Part shown: positions 16,570-25,975 of the stretch, piece after piece
How the letters are laid out: each line of letters begins with the position of its first letter
Position numbering within the stretch: position 1 is the first letter of the stretch
NCBI RefSeq assembly: GCF_019749255.1
Contig: NZ_JACWFH010000007.1
Span: forward strand, 1-64,000
Direction: 5' to 3'
Length of the DNA stretch: 64,000 nt
Source of the DNA: Mesobacillus maritimus
Lineage (GTDB): Bacteria; Bacillota; Bacilli; Bacillales; Cytobacillaceae
Position numbers and translations under genes: made by a program
The notes under the pieces: model-generated
Seen by the model: the letters and a program-made list of their open reading frames with translations, nothing else
The model's database searches: none
What the model was told of the DNA's origin: nothing

Positions 16570-16854
16570 ATGAAACACGGAATCGACGAGCATGATTCAC
16601 GCTTTAAAATAGCCCGTAGAGAAGCTTGGATTGGAATTATTCTTGTCATTATTAATTTTGTTTGGTGGTATGGATTTGCCTATGGGTTGGGTTCCGAATC
16701 AGTTGAAGAATATGGCTATGTTTTTGGGCTGCCAGCTTGGTTTTTCTATAGCTGTGTTGGAGGGTTTGTTTTAATGGTGGTCCTAGTGACCTTGGCCGTC
16801 AAATACCTCTTTAAAGAGGTCCCATTTGATGATGAACAGGAGGAGACGAGTTGA
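16570..16854 (+). CDS. yhdT: YhdT family membrane protein (DUF997)
   Basis: A 94-residue protein with two hydrophobic helices (about residues 17-37 and 55-80). The motif REAWIGIILVIINFVWWYGFAYG and the LPAWFFYSCVGG segment are those of the YhdT family, which is nearly always encoded directly before a sodium/pantothenate symporter. Its stop codon overlaps the TTG start of panF by four bases, so the two proteins are translationally coupled. It is probably an accessory subunit of the transporter; direct proof of the role is not available from the sequence. Confidence 0.9.
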   Translation: MKHGIDEHDSRFKIARREAWIGIILVIINFVWWYGFAYGLGSESVEEYGYVFGLPAWFFYSCVGGFVLMVVLVTLAVKYLFKEVPFDDEQEETS

Positions 16855-18296
16855 ACTGGTCTGTCATTGTTCCATTACTTCTCTTTTTGGTCATTATATT
16901 TATCATTGGATTTTGGGCGAGTACATATTTAAAAACCTCTGATTCTTTTTTACAGGAATATTTTCTAGGTGGACGACAATTAGGTGGATTTATTTTAGCG
17001 ATGACGATGACAGCCACTTATGGGAGTGCCAGTAGCTTTATAGGTGGACCAGGGGCAGCATATACTCAGGGATTAGGATGGGTTTTGCTTTCTATGGCAC
17101 AGCTTGCAACGGGATACTTTGTCCTGATGATCCTTGGCAAAAAATTCGCCATCGTCACTCGAAAGTATAAAGCCGTCACATTGGTAGACTTTTTAAAAGA
17201 AAGGTATGAAAGCAAGTGGGTCGTACTATTATCGGCTGCTAGTATCATCATCTTCTTATTTTCGGCAATGGCGGCACAGTGGGTTGGTGGTGCTAGATTA
17301 ATTGAGTCGATTACAGGTTTATCTTATACAAGTGCGTTGTTCCTCTTTGCCGCTTCCGTCATGATTTATGTCATTATTGGTGGCTTCCGAGCAGTCGCGC
17401 TTACAGATGCAGTTCAAGGATCGATAATGTTTATTGGAACTCTAATTTTGCTTATTGCTACGATCATTGCAGGTGGAGGGATTCCGAACATTATTTCTGA
17501 TTTGACTGCTGAAAATCCAAACCTGATTAGCCCTTATGGTTTTGATGGAGGCTTAACTCCATTATATGTTTCATCCTTTTGGATTTTAGTAGGAGTAGGG
17601 GTTGTAGGGTTACCCCAGATTACTGTCAGAGCCATGTCATATAAAAATGCAAAATCCATGCATCGAGCGATTATTATTGGAACCGTTGTAATTGGCTTTA
17701 TTATGCTGGGAATGCACTTAATTGGTGTATTTGCACGGTCAGTTCTTCCAGGGATAGAAGTAGCGGATACAGTGATGCCGCTGTTGACAATGGAGGTACT
17801 TCCATCGTGGCTTGCGGGACTAGTACTTGCTGCTCCAATGGCAGCAATTATGTCGACGGTAGACTCGCTTTTACTACTTGTCAGCTCTGCAGTTGTAAAG
17901 GATGTATATTTAAACTACATTAAGCCAGATGCAAGCAATCAAAGAGTGAAAAATTTGAGCTTTGGCGTTACAACGGTTCTAGGCGTTCTAGTGTTCCTTA
18001 TTGCTCTAAGCCCGCCAGACTTAATCATTTGGCTCAACTTGTTCTCCTTCGGTGGTCTTGAAGCTGCTTTTATTTGGCCAGTTGTGATGGGACTTTATTG
18101 GCGTTCAGGTAACAAATATGGAGCAATAGCTTCAATGGTTGTAGGAGTAGGTTCTTATATGATTATTCACCTCTACTTTCCGAATCCTTTTGGCATTCAT
18201 ACCGTCGTCCTTCCAATTTTATTTTCGCTGGTAGCGTTTGTCCTTGGGAGCATGATTGGGAAACAGCGTCAAAAAGCTTCCGCTTATGTTGCATAA
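16851..18296 (+). CDS. panF: Sodium/pantothenate symporter
   Basis: A 481-residue sodium:solute symporter family protein with about 12-13 membrane helices. Family marks include YFLGGRQLGGFILAMTMTATYGS near residue 40, the GGFRAVALTDAVQGSIM segment near 178, and LVLAAPMAAIMSTVDSLLLL near 325. The pairing with yhdT points to PanF, which takes up pantothenate, the precursor of coenzyme A, together with sodium. The start is TTG overlapping the yhdT stop, with AGGAGG at 16840. A strong terminator follows. Confidence 0.92.
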   Translation: MNWSVIVPLLLFLVIIFIIGFWASTYLKTSDSFLQEYFLGGRQLGGFILAMTMTATYGSASSFIGGPGAAYTQGLGWVLLSMAQLATGYFVLMILGKKFAIVTRKYKAVTLVDFLKERYESKWVVLLSAASIIIFLFSAMAAQWVGGARLIESITGLSYTSALFLFAASVMIYVIIGGFRAVALTDAVQGSIMFIGTLILLIATIIAGGGIPNIISDLTAENPNLISPYGFDGGLTPLYVSSFWILVGVGVVGLPQITVRAMSYKNAKSMHRAIIIGTVVIGFIMLGMHLIGVFARSVLPGIEVADTVMPLLTMEVLPSWLAGLVLAAPMAAIMSTVDSLLLLVSSAVVKDVYLNYIKPDASNQRVKNLSFGVTTVLGVLVFLIALSPPDLIIWLNLFSFGGLEAAFIWPVVMGLYWRSGNKYGAIASMVVGVGSYMIIHLYFPNPFGIHTVVLPILFSLVAFVLGSMIGKQRQKASAYVA

Positions 18297-18320
18297 GGTA
18301 AATGACTAGTATACGTAATT

Positions 18321-18358
18321 CAAAAGGGATGTCCTAAAAAAGGATATCCCTTTTCCAC
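18321..18358 (+). terminator. Terminator of yhdT-panF
   Basis: AAAAGGGATGTCC (18322-18334) / GGATATCCCTTTT (18342-18354), with one mismatch. Confidence 0.8.
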
Positions 18359-18387
18359 AAAAATTGATTTTTTTGGAGGTTATGGGG

Positions 18388-18765
18388 ATGAAAAAAGTAC
18401 AAGCGTTTTCTAAGGAATTTCAAAGCGAAATGGGCTGGACGATAAGTGAAGATTCATTTGAAAAAAACAGGACGTCATTATTAAACAATTATATGTTGTT
18501 ATCTACGGAGGTTGCGGAGGTAGCTGAAGAACTACGGAAAATGTTTAATCTGACTTATCGTTCAATTGAAGAGGGCTTAGATGAGGATACAGCCTTTGAA
18601 GAAGCGAAGGCTCAGGTGAAAGATGAAATTGGTAAAGAGCTTGCGGACTGTATCGCTTATTTAATGAAGTTTTACAATTACTTTGAACTGGATGCGGAAA
18701 ACAGCTTCTATGACAAAATGGACGAAGTTAAGAATCGTAAAAATAAAGATGCGACTAATAAATAG
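18388..18765 (+). CDS. MazG-like nucleotide pyrophosphohydrolase
   Basis: A 125-residue all-alpha NTP-PPase. The motif STEVAEVAEELRK near residue 40 and a later DEIGKELADCIAYLMKF supply the acidic residues (ExxE, then ExxxD) that bind Mg in MazG-like enzymes. They hydrolyse nucleoside triphosphates to monophosphates and clean the nucleotide pool. I choose ATG 18388, nine bases after GGAGG; the ATG at 18382 is too close. Stand-alone gene. Confidence 0.8.
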   Translation: MKKVQAFSKEFQSEMGWTISEDSFEKNRTSLLNNYMLLSTEVAEVAEELRKMFNLTYRSIEEGLDEDTAFEEAKAQVKDEIGKELADCIAYLMKFYNYFELDAENSFYDKMDEVKNRKNKDATNK

Positions 18766-18843
18766 TAGGGTTTTCTTTGCCATTGTTTAATATTTGCGTT
18801 TTTCAAAAACGATGGAGATTTATCAGATAGGGAGTTGTTGAAG

Positions 18844-19275
18844 GTGAAGTTGATATTTTCTCTTTTGGCGTTAACAGGTGGATTAGCAATGGGGATTCAA
18901 GCCATTGTAAATGGTGGATTAGGGAAAAGAGTTGGGGCTATTGAAGCTTCGTTTATATCGTTTTTAGTCGGAACGGCGGCATTGTTTTTTCTTGTTCTCT
19001 TTTTTGGGAAAGGAAATTTGCTAGCCATCTCTGAAGTTCCAAAGGGACAGTTAATTGGTGGATTATTAGGAGCTTTTTTTGTCCTTGTGCTTGTGTTAGC
19101 GACACCCAAAATTGGTGTGACCGCAACTCTTATATCCGTGATTGTTGGGCAATTGCTGATTGGATCCTTAATTGATCACTTTGGTTTGTTTGGGGGTGAG
19201 AGGTTCCCTTTAGATTTGAAGAAAAGCCTCGCACTCTTGCTGATGCTTGCCTCCATTTATATATTCCAAAAATAG
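18844..19275 (+). CDS. DMT family transporter, YdcZ-like (DUF606)
   Basis: A 143-residue protein with five hydrophobic segments, the half-size form of a drug/metabolite transporter. The N-terminus (LALTGGLAMGIQAIVNGGLG) is the signature of the YdcZ/DUF606 family, as is GVTATLISVIVGQLLIGSLIDHFGLFG. Such proteins usually work as dimers of two halves, but no second half is adjacent. I choose GTG 18844, nine bases after GGGAG; two TTG codons just upstream sit too close. Confidence 0.85.
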   Translation: MKLIFSLLALTGGLAMGIQAIVNGGLGKRVGAIEASFISFLVGTAALFFLVLFFGKGNLLAISEVPKGQLIGGLLGAFFVLVLVLATPKIGVTATLISVIVGQLLIGSLIDHFGLFGGERFPLDLKKSLALLLMLASIYIFQK

Positions 19276-19276
19276 C

Positions 19277-19316
19277 AAAGAGCCAGTCCCTTCATTCTAA
19301 TGAGGCTGGCTCTTTT
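19277..19316. terminator. Bidirectional terminator
   Basis: AAAGAGCCAG (19277-19286) / CTGGCTCTTT (19306-19315), flanked by an A run and a T run. It serves the YdcZ-like gene and, on the other strand, the SspH gene. Confidence 0.8.
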
Positions 19317-19318
19317 TC

Positions 19319-19495
19319 CTATTCTTCTAAGCCATCAATACTAACAAGTTGTTTCTCTTCATGACTTCCTCTTGCTGATATAACAGCCATGCTAGAGGTC
19401 TGATCAACACTCTCAATCCAGATAGGAACTCCATGGAAATGGACGGCAATTTCTTCATCCGAAGTGAGGATTTCCTTTACACGTTCTAGGTCCAT
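19319..19495 (-). CDS. sspH: Small acid-soluble spore protein, H type
   Basis: A 58-residue protein. It aligns with SspH of Bacillus from the start: DLERVKEILTSDEE, then VHFHGVPIWIESVD and a C-terminal VSIDGLEE. SspH is a minor SASP made in the forespore under sigma-G; it is not of the alpha/beta DNA-coating type. I choose ATG 19495, eight bases after GAGGTG; the ATG two codons upstream is too close to the binding site. Confidence 0.88.
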   Translation of the reverse strand: MDLERVKEILTSDEEIAVHFHGVPIWIESVDQTSSMAVISARGSHEEKQLVSIDGLEE

Positions 19496-19548
19496 ATGCA
19501 TTTCACCTCAGAGTTATATTCCCCGAAGTATTTGGTGATTATGTGAGG

Positions 19549-20910
19549 TTATTCCTCTTTTACTGAACTTTTTAACCATATAGCTTTTAATACTTTTGGC
19601 GAAAATAACGTCACTGGGTGTGCTTTTAGATGCAGCACAGAGATAAATTGCTCGTAGACCTGTTTGTCGTGTGCACAGGCTAATACCACTTTTTTAATAA
19701 AAGATTGTATCACGGAAAGCCCGAATAATTTTTTCCCCCTTGTATGTACGAAGCGGAAATCCTCTACTAATGCAATAAGCCAAGGTACCATTAATACTTT
19801 GCTAAACCCACGGTGCGCCATTTTCGAGATGTTGTTTAGACTTTGATTTTGTTGACATTGTACCAAAACGCTTTGCAGTGCGGATGCTTCTAGGGCTGAG
19901 AGACTCATTCCTTGAGCGAAAACAGGATCGATTCGGCAGAAAGCATCGCCAATGACGACAAGCCCATTAGGAAGTTGCCGATGTTTTTCGTAGTGGAACC
20001 TTCTTAATTTAGGAAATTGGTAAACACTCACATCCGAGGCAGGGATCCCATTTTTAATTGCCTCGTAAATGGGTAAATGGTCAAGACTCGCTGCGTGTTC
20101 TAGAAATGATTCAGCAGTTGTGACGGGTTTTTCCATGCCATAGCCGAATAACGTGACCATCCACTTATTATCTTCAATGCGATAGATCCCACCCCCAAAT
20201 GTTTGCTTTGGTGGATTTGGGTAGACGAGTAGACCTTTCCACTTGTTTTCAATCGGTGAAAGAGATTGATAGATTCTACTAGCGTAGTGAAGGTCTACTT
20301 TGACCTCGGTCTTTTCTGGAGAGGGTAATCCCAGTTTACTTAGCCATTGTGGAGTTAAACTGGCTGCCCCGGAGGAATCGACAACCACCTCTGCTTCCAA
20401 TTCTGTAACAATGCCTTCCAAATCTTGATAAACAACCCCACTGACCTTTGAATGATTCTCAGTAGTAAGGAGTTGTAAGACCTTGGCCCCATCTATGTAT
20501 TGAATGTTTTGAATCATCTTAAGCCTGCGCTGAAGGTGGTATTCTAAAAAGGGTCTACTTTGCTGAACAGTTCGAATTCCAGAATAATGGCTAACTTTCC
20601 AGCTTCCATGATGATACCAGGAGATATCTTGAGAAAAATCGGAAGCTACAGATCCAGCTGCAAGTAGTTCCTCTATGAACCCCGGGAAAAGCTTTTCGAG
20701 AATTTCCTCCCCACTTTTTAACAAGGCATGTCCATGCGCCCCTTGTGGGACCCCTTTTCGTATAGTGGGATAATCTAAAGCAATATCTTTTTCAATCATG
20801 ACCACTTCATGAAAGAAATCAGACAATACCTTTGCCGTAAGAATACCTGCGATGCTGCCTCCAATTACGATTGCTTTCTTACCAAGCTTAGTTGTTGTTC
20901 TTGTTGTCAT
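19549..20910 (-). CDS. FAD-dependent monooxygenase/halogenase-like oxidoreductase
   Basis: A 453-residue flavoprotein of the PHBH fold. The N-terminal dinucleotide motif is VIGGSIAGILTAKVLSDFFHEVVMIEKD (GxGxxG variant with Ser), and the second FAD motif is VVIGDAFCRIDPVFAQGMSLSALEA near residue 320. QGAHGHALLKSG near residue 55 is typical of a bacterial group annotated as FAD-dependent oxidoreductases near tryptophan halogenases. The halogenase WxWxIP motif is not visible, so hydroxylation or oxidation is more likely than halogenation. It stands alone; its substrate is unknown. Confidence 0.75.
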   Translation of the reverse strand: MTTRTTTKLGKKAIVIGGSIAGILTAKVLSDFFHEVVMIEKDIALDYPTIRKGVPQGAHGHALLKSGEEILEKLFPGFIEELLAAGSVASDFSQDISWYHHGSWKVSHYSGIRTVQQSRPFLEYHLQRRLKMIQNIQYIDGAKVLQLLTTENHSKVSGVVYQDLEGIVTELEAEVVVDSSGAASLTPQWLSKLGLPSPEKTEVKVDLHYASRIYQSLSPIENKWKGLLVYPNPPKQTFGGGIYRIEDNKWMVTLFGYGMEKPVTTAESFLEHAASLDHLPIYEAIKNGIPASDVSVYQFPKLRRFHYEKHRQLPNGLVVIGDAFCRIDPVFAQGMSLSALEASALQSVLVQCQQNQSLNNISKMAHRGFSKVLMVPWLIALVEDFRFVHTRGKKLFGLSVIQSFIKKVVLACAHDKQVYEQFISVLHLKAHPVTLFSPKVLKAIWLKSSVKEE

Positions 20911-21312
20911 TCATAATAAGCCTCACTTTTTTTAATATCTATTAGTATACCAAGTAAGAAAAATATGCACCATCTAAAAAGAGGGAAGGTGAATATTCCT
21001 TACTTAGGGTGAAATTCATATTATATGTCAATAAACAATACATATGTACTATAGTCAAAGGTTAAGAGAGGGGAATTACAATGAATTTCTCCAGAGAATA
21101 AGCTACACCAATAAATCGCCATGTTTTGGTACCAAGTAACCAAAATTGCATAAATACCACACTATTCCAGTTTAAAAATTTTTGCCATACTTGTTTCTTA
21201 AATTCAGAGATAGGACATTATCGTGGGTAAAAAAATAACCTTCATTTCTGTCTTGCTTAATATATTTTGGTCACATTTTGTACATGGGGATCTTAGATCA
21301 AGGGGGGATCGT
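20911..21312. other. Gap without gene before pucR
   Basis: About 400 AT-rich bases. A six-codon frame with a good ribosome binding site (GAGAGGGG, ATG 21081, stop 21099-21101) is present but there is no sign that it is a leader peptide. An open frame continuous with pucR begins at 21223 but lacks a binding site. I see no terminator or RNA gene. Confidence 0.4.
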
Positions 21313-23019
21313 ATGAAATTGCAAATCGGTGATGTGTTAAACCTGGATATTATGAAAAATGCAAGATTGCGAACAGGTGAAGAGCACATTAATAACCGAC
21401 ATGTTCAGTGGATTTCCGTGATTGAGATGCCTGTGGAGAATTTTGTGCGCAAAAACGAACTCGTATTAACTACCGCAATCGGCTGTGGTCAAGATGTCCT
21501 TATACTAAAGAATTTCGTTCAAGATATCATTGCTTCGGAGGCTTCTGCATTAATTATCGCCTTAGGCAGGCATCTTTTTGATATCCCTATAGAGGTATTA
21601 GAGCTAGCAGAAAAAGAAAATTTTATTTTAATTGAAGTTCCTTGGGAAGTGCGTTTTGCAAATATTATTGAAGAGGTGATGGGGGAAATTAATCATCGTC
21701 AATTTAGAGAGAGAGAACGATCTGAAAAAGTTCAACAAGAGTTATTAAGATTCATTATCCAAGAGAGAGAACTAAGCTATATATTACAATATATTGAAAG
21801 AAAAGTTGGCCATCCTCTTGTTATTACGGACCGGGCCGGAAATATACAAGAAAAGCGTAACCATATAAGCAGACTGATAAAAAACTGGGAAGATTATGTG
21901 TTACAAGGAGTCATCCCAACTAAGCAAGTAAATTCATTTCTACCGCATGACCCCATGTTTAGGAAACTTCAATTTATTGAGGTTGGAGATATATCTGTTC
22001 TGCAGCTGCCGATTATTCAGGTTTCTGGGTATATCCAAGGATATCTGTTTTTATTAATACCGCCTTATGTAGCCATTGATACCTTTTTAACAAACTATAT
22101 TGTCGCTGTATTAGAGCACGCCACAACGACAATATCCCTTTGGTATTCTCGTAAAAATGCCATCGAGGAAACGAAAATGCGCCTGCGTAGTGATTTTGTT
22201 TTAGAATTAGCAGAGGGGAACATCCTATCGTGGGATCAGGCAAATTCAAGGGCAAGGTTATTAGGATACAATTTAAAGTTGCCGTATTTTTGTATAGTTG
22301 GTTATCCAGAAAATTTACGTAAGATTTTTGATAAAAGCAAGAAACCGACGGGATCCTTTGAAGAGTGGCTAGAGAGTATGATTCGTTATATCGAAGAGGA
22401 AATAGTTTATGCCGCCCAATCGTTAAATCGAGAAATTATCATGACTTATCACGATGGGCATCTGATTCTGTTTATCGAAAAGACTCTAGGTCAAAATAAT
22501 GAAAAACCAACACCTTTTCTGGACCTTATTGAACGGCGCTTAAGGAATTTACTTCCAGATGTTCTCCTTTCTTGGGGAATTGGGAATCATCATGAAAAGT
22601 TAACGGGATTTAAGCAGAGCTATGACAATGCCAACTTAGCCTTAAAGCTAGGAAGACAAAAAAATGGTCCAGGCAATCGGACATTCCATGAACAAACACG
22701 AATCGACCGAATTCTTTTAAGCCTTGGAAAAAATCTTGAAATGAAAGAAGTCATATTTGCAACAATTGAACCTCTTATTCAGTATGATAAGCAACGAAAC
22801 ATGGATTTAATTGGGACCTTAAGTATGTATAATCGCTGTCAAGGAAATGTTAGTCAAACAGCCAGACTATTAAATCTGCACAGGCAATCTCTGTTATACC
22901 GCTTAAGGAAAATTGAATCGCTAACAGGTTTATCTATTGTTGATCCGGATGATTTATTTCTATTAGATTTGTGCATTAAAAGCTGGAAGCTTAGCCATTT
23001 AGTTAACACGGATGTTTAA
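21313..23019 (+). CDS. PucR family transcriptional regulator
   Basis: A 568-residue regulator. Residues about 8-130 are a PucR ligand-binding domain (IGDVLNLDIMKNARLRTG, ENFVRKNELVLTTAIG, IALGRHLFDIPIEVLELAE). The middle, about residues 290-440, is the GGDEF-like CdaR fold. The C-terminus is the PucR HTH: RCQGNVSQTARLLNLHRQ then LLYRLRKIESLTG. The ATG at 21313 follows AGGGGGGAT and is the start; a longer frame from 21223 has no binding site. It lies directly upstream of, and in line with, the ectoine-type operon, so it probably senses a compound of that pathway and activates it. Confidence 0.88.
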   Translation: MKLQIGDVLNLDIMKNARLRTGEEHINNRHVQWISVIEMPVENFVRKNELVLTTAIGCGQDVLILKNFVQDIIASEASALIIALGRHLFDIPIEVLELAEKENFILIEVPWEVRFANIIEEVMGEINHRQFRERERSEKVQQELLRFIIQERELSYILQYIERKVGHPLVITDRAGNIQEKRNHISRLIKNWEDYVLQGVIPTKQVNSFLPHDPMFRKLQFIEVGDISVLQLPIIQVSGYIQGYLFLLIPPYVAIDTFLTNYIVAVLEHATTTISLWYSRKNAIEETKMRLRSDFVLELAEGNILSWDQANSRARLLGYNLKLPYFCIVGYPENLRKIFDKSKKPTGSFEEWLESMIRYIEEEIVYAAQSLNREIIMTYHDGHLILFIEKTLGQNNEKPTPFLDLIERRLRNLLPDVLLSWGIGNHHEKLTGFKQSYDNANLALKLGRQKNGPGNRTFHEQTRIDRILLSLGKNLEMKEVIFATIEPLIQYDKQRNMDLIGTLSMYNRCQGNVSQTARLLNLHRQSLLYRLRKIESLTGLSIVDPDDLFLLDLCIKSWKLSHLVNTDV

Positions 23020-23049
23020 ATAAGCAATGAGTATAAATTAGTTGATAGG

Positions 23050-23085
23050 GACGGTCCTTTGATGAGATTCGAAGGGCCGTTTTTA
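23050..23085 (+). terminator. Terminator of pucR
   Basis: ACGGTCCTT (23051-23059) / AAGGGCCGT (23072-23080) with one G-T pair, followed by TTTTTAT. It separates the regulator from the operon. Confidence 0.75.
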
Positions 23086-23288
23086 TATTAAATAATATAG
23101 CATTTAACCATCAACAAGTATGTTCTAGTCGTCATCGTTAGCATTCCTTTCAGCTACTTTGACAAATGTGGCAATAAAAACTTCATACAAATTGACGAAT
23201 GACCAAACTTCCACTGTTTCATTAGGATAAGAGCAAGGAGATAGTTCTATTAGCTAGACACTTGGAGAAGGGTAGGAGGAATGTTCCT

Positions 23289-24479
23289 ATGGAGTTTGGA
23301 ACAGCGGAGTATCAAATGAGGATTCGCAAAACAAAAGCGAAAATGACAGAAAAGGGAATAGAAGTATTGCTTATTACGGACCCGGCAAATATAAATTATT
23401 TATCAGGCTATGATGCGTGGTCATTCTATGTCCATCAAATGCTCGTCATTATTGATGATGAAGATCAACCATTATGGATTGGGAGAGAGCAGGATGCAAA
23501 CGGTGCGAAGTTAACAACATGGCTTTTTCATGAAAATATATTTCCATATCCTGATGAGTATGTTCAATCCACAATAAAACATCCAATGGATTATGTGGCG
23601 GAGATTTTGGAACAGATAGGCCAAAACAAACGATCTATTGGAGTTGAAATGGAAAACTACTATTTTTCAGCTAAATGCTATGAACGATTGAAAATAGGAT
23701 TGCCAAATGCCACCTTCAAGGATGCCTCTCTACTCGTAAACTGGGTTCGTTTGATTAAGTCTAATAAAGAGATAGAATTCATGAAACGGGCCGCTAAAAT
23801 AGCAGAACTATCCATGTTGAAAGGAATTGAACGAATCGATGTAGGGATTAGAGAATGTGACGTCGCTGCAGAGATTTTCCACACACAAATTAAGGGCACA
23901 AAAGAATTTGGAGGAGATTACCCAGCGATTGTTCCGCTTTTGCCTTCAGGTGAGCGAACATCGACACCGCATCTAACTTGGACGGATGATCCCTACGAAA
24001 CCGGAGATATTGTCACACTCGAGTTGGCAGGCTGTTATAAGCGCTATCATTCCCCGCTTGCCAGAACTGTGAGCATTGGAAAACCAGCGGAAAAGGTTCA
24101 AGCTTTATCAGATATTGTTGTGGAAGGATTGAATAATTGCCTAACTATGATCAAACCTGGCATTGCCTGTGAGGAAATTGAAGACACTTTTAGGAAAACA
24201 ATCGCTAAAATCGGAGCAACAAAGGAATCCCGTCTTGGTTATGCTATGGGTCTAAATTATCCACCAGATTGGGGAGAACATACCGCTAGTATCCGCAAAG
24301 GAGATAAAACCATTTTACAGCCAAATATGACCTTTCATCTTATTCCGGGGATTTGGTTGGATCAATATGGCTTCGAAGCAAGTGAATCAATCGTCATTAC
24401 TGAAAATGGCTGTGAAACATTGGCTTCACTACCTAGAGAATTATTTATTAAAGATGGATTTTTAAAGAGTATTAGTTAG
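23289..24479 (+). CDS. doeA: Ectoine hydrolase (M24 family)
   Basis: A 396-residue creatinase/prolidase-fold protein. It has the sequence marks of DoeA/EutD: NYLSGYDAWSFYVHQMLV near residue 38, IGREQDANGAKL near 73, HPMDYVAEIL, FGGDYPAIVPLLPSGERTST, and YPPDWGEHTASIRKGDKT. The Asp ligands of metal-dependent M24 peptidases are not at the usual places (LELAG and SPLART replace VDxG and SDxTR), as in the non-metallopeptidase branch. DoeA opens the ectoine ring to N-acetyl-2,4-diaminobutyrate. The ATG at 23289 follows AGGAGG by nine bases. It is the first gene of a five-gene unit after a PucR regulator. Confidence 0.88.
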   Translation: MEFGTAEYQMRIRKTKAKMTEKGIEVLLITDPANINYLSGYDAWSFYVHQMLVIIDDEDQPLWIGREQDANGAKLTTWLFHENIFPYPDEYVQSTIKHPMDYVAEILEQIGQNKRSIGVEMENYYFSAKCYERLKIGLPNATFKDASLLVNWVRLIKSNKEIEFMKRAAKIAELSMLKGIERIDVGIRECDVAAEIFHTQIKGTKEFGGDYPAIVPLLPSGERTSTPHLTWTDDPYETGDIVTLELAGCYKRYHSPLARTVSIGKPAEKVQALSDIVVEGLNNCLTMIKPGIACEEIEDTFRKTIAKIGATKESRLGYAMGLNYPPDWGEHTASIRKGDKTILQPNMTFHLIPGIWLDQYGFEASESIVITENGCETLASLPRELFIKDGFLKSIS

Positions 24480-24560
24480 TTTTAAAAGATATCGGGTTCA
24501 TTGGGGAGGTATTAGCGGCCCAAAATATTTTACTCTGTTAAAAAAGTGAGGAGTGATCTT

Positions 24561-25757
24561 GTGAAAAAGAAGATGAAAGCAGGAACACAGGCTGTATGGG
24601 CAGGAGAAAAGGATTATTTAGTTCATGGCGCCACACAGGTGCCTGTCGTACTTAGCGTTGCCTATGGCTATGACGATATGGAGGAATGGTATGACGTTGC
24701 AACCGGAAAGAAGAAGGGACATATTTATGGACGAAATACGAATCCAACAGTTCAATCTTTTGAAGATAAAGTGAAAATCCTTGAAGGAGCACAGGCAGCG
24801 ACCAGCTTTTCTACTGGGATGGCGGCAATCAGTAACACGCTTGCAACCTTCTTGGTCCCAGGAGACCGGATTGTTTCCATCAAGGATACGTACGGTGGAA
24901 CGAATAAAATTTTTACCGAGTTTCTTCCGCGTCAACAGATAGAAGTAGTTCTATGTGATACCGGAGACCATGAACAAATAGAGAAAGAGGTGGCAAAGGG
25001 TTGTAAAATCCTTTACCTTGAATCACCTACAAACCCTACAGTCAAAATTACCGATATTGAAAGGATGGCGAAGGCAGGGAAACAGGCAGGGGCTTTAGTG
25101 ATTGTCGACAATACTTTTGCCACGCCTTTGCTCCAAAATCCACTCTTTTTAGGCGCTGATTTGGTGATCCATAGTGCGACTAAGTTTTTAGGCGGTCATG
25201 CGGATGCTTTAGGTGGAGTAGTTTGTGGTTCTGAGGAACTGGTAGAGAAGATATACCATTACCGAGAAATCAACGGAGCTACTATGGATCCTATGGCAGC
25301 CTATCTTATGCTACGTGGGATGAAAACACTACATCTCCGAGTACGTCAACAGTGTGAAAATGCGATGGCGCTTTCAAAGTATTTGCAAACAGAGAGTTTA
25401 GTAGAAGGTGTTTATTATCCTGGGCTAGAGACGCATCCAAACCATGAGATTGCCAACAAACAAATGAAGGATTTTGGCGGTATGTTGAGCTTTGCCGTCA
25501 AAGGTGGTATCGACACAGTAAGGGTTTTACTTCCGAAACTAGAATTTGCAAATCGGGCTGCGAACCTCGGAGCTGTTGAAACAACGGTGGGTCCTGCACG
25601 GACGACAAGTCATATTGAATGCACTCCAGAAGAGCGTGCCGCAATGGGAATACCAGAGGGACTGATCCGCGTTTCGTGTGGGATTGAAGAACTTGAAGAT
25701 ATTATTGCTGATTTCCAGCAAGCATTTCTACATGTTAAGAATCTATTAAAAGTTTAA
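24561..25757 (+). CDS. Transsulfuration-family PLP enzyme (cystathionine gamma-synthase/lyase-like)
   Basis: A 398-residue Cys/Met-metabolism PLP enzyme. Marks: HIYGRNTNPTVQSFEDKV near residue 58, STGMAAISN near 90, YLESPTNPTVKI near 153, and the PLP lysine in HSATKFLGGHADALGG near 208. Members carry out gamma-replacement or gamma-elimination on homoserine esters, cystathionine or methionine. Its place between ectoine hydrolase and an M20 deacetylase, with a homoserine dehydrogenase further on, suggests an unusual substrate derived from 2,4-diaminobutyrate or aspartate semialdehyde; this is inference. The GTG at 24561 follows GAGGAG by seven bases. Confidence 0.85.
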   Translation: MKKKMKAGTQAVWAGEKDYLVHGATQVPVVLSVAYGYDDMEEWYDVATGKKKGHIYGRNTNPTVQSFEDKVKILEGAQAATSFSTGMAAISNTLATFLVPGDRIVSIKDTYGGTNKIFTEFLPRQQIEVVLCDTGDHEQIEKEVAKGCKILYLESPTNPTVKITDIERMAKAGKQAGALVIVDNTFATPLLQNPLFLGADLVIHSATKFLGGHADALGGVVCGSEELVEKIYHYREINGATMDPMAAYLMLRGMKTLHLRVRQQCENAMALSKYLQTESLVEGVYYPGLETHPNHEIANKQMKDFGGMLSFAVKGGIDTVRVLLPKLEFANRAANLGAVETTVGPARTTSHIECTPEERAAMGIPEGLIRVSCGIEELEDIIADFQQAFLHVKNLLKV

Positions 25758-25854
25758 TAGGAAAATTGACCAATTTATTCTGTGGGCCGTACTGATTTTT
25801 TTATTGGTTTTTCAATGGATGAATTGGAGCGGAAAGTGGGAAGGAAACCAGTAG

Positions 25855-25975
25855 GATGAAAGAGACTCTTCTCAAGAGTCAAGTGACGAGGGGGAAATCC
25901 CTAACTGCCCGCTGAAAAAAAGCGAAGTGGCTTGAGAAAAAAATTAACGACCATGTATGAAGCATACTTCATAGA
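25855..25975 (+). other. Structured leader-like region before the M20 gene
   Basis: Within the 230 bases before the M20 gene there are several hairpins: GACTCTT-CTC-AAGAGTC (25864-25880), AGGGG/TCCCT (about 25889-25902), CGCT/AGCG (25910-25924) around seven purines, and TATGAAG/CTTCATA just before the ribosome binding site. CTCAAG in the first loop region can also pair with CTTGAG (25931-25936). I recognise no known riboswitch family in it. Confidence 0.4.

Noticed and set aside
19549-20910. Tryptophan halogenase
   Set aside because: The halogenase WxWxIP motif is not visible; only the general FAD-monooxygenase fold is supported.
21081-21101. Six-codon leader peptide with a good binding site upstream of pucR
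   Set aside because: No attenuator-like hairpins follow and the peptide has no meaningful codon run; probably chance.
23289-24479. Ordinary Xaa-Pro dipeptidase
   Set aside because: The metal-binding Asp motifs of M24 peptidases are absent, and long segments match the DoeA/EutD ectoine hydrolase pattern instead.
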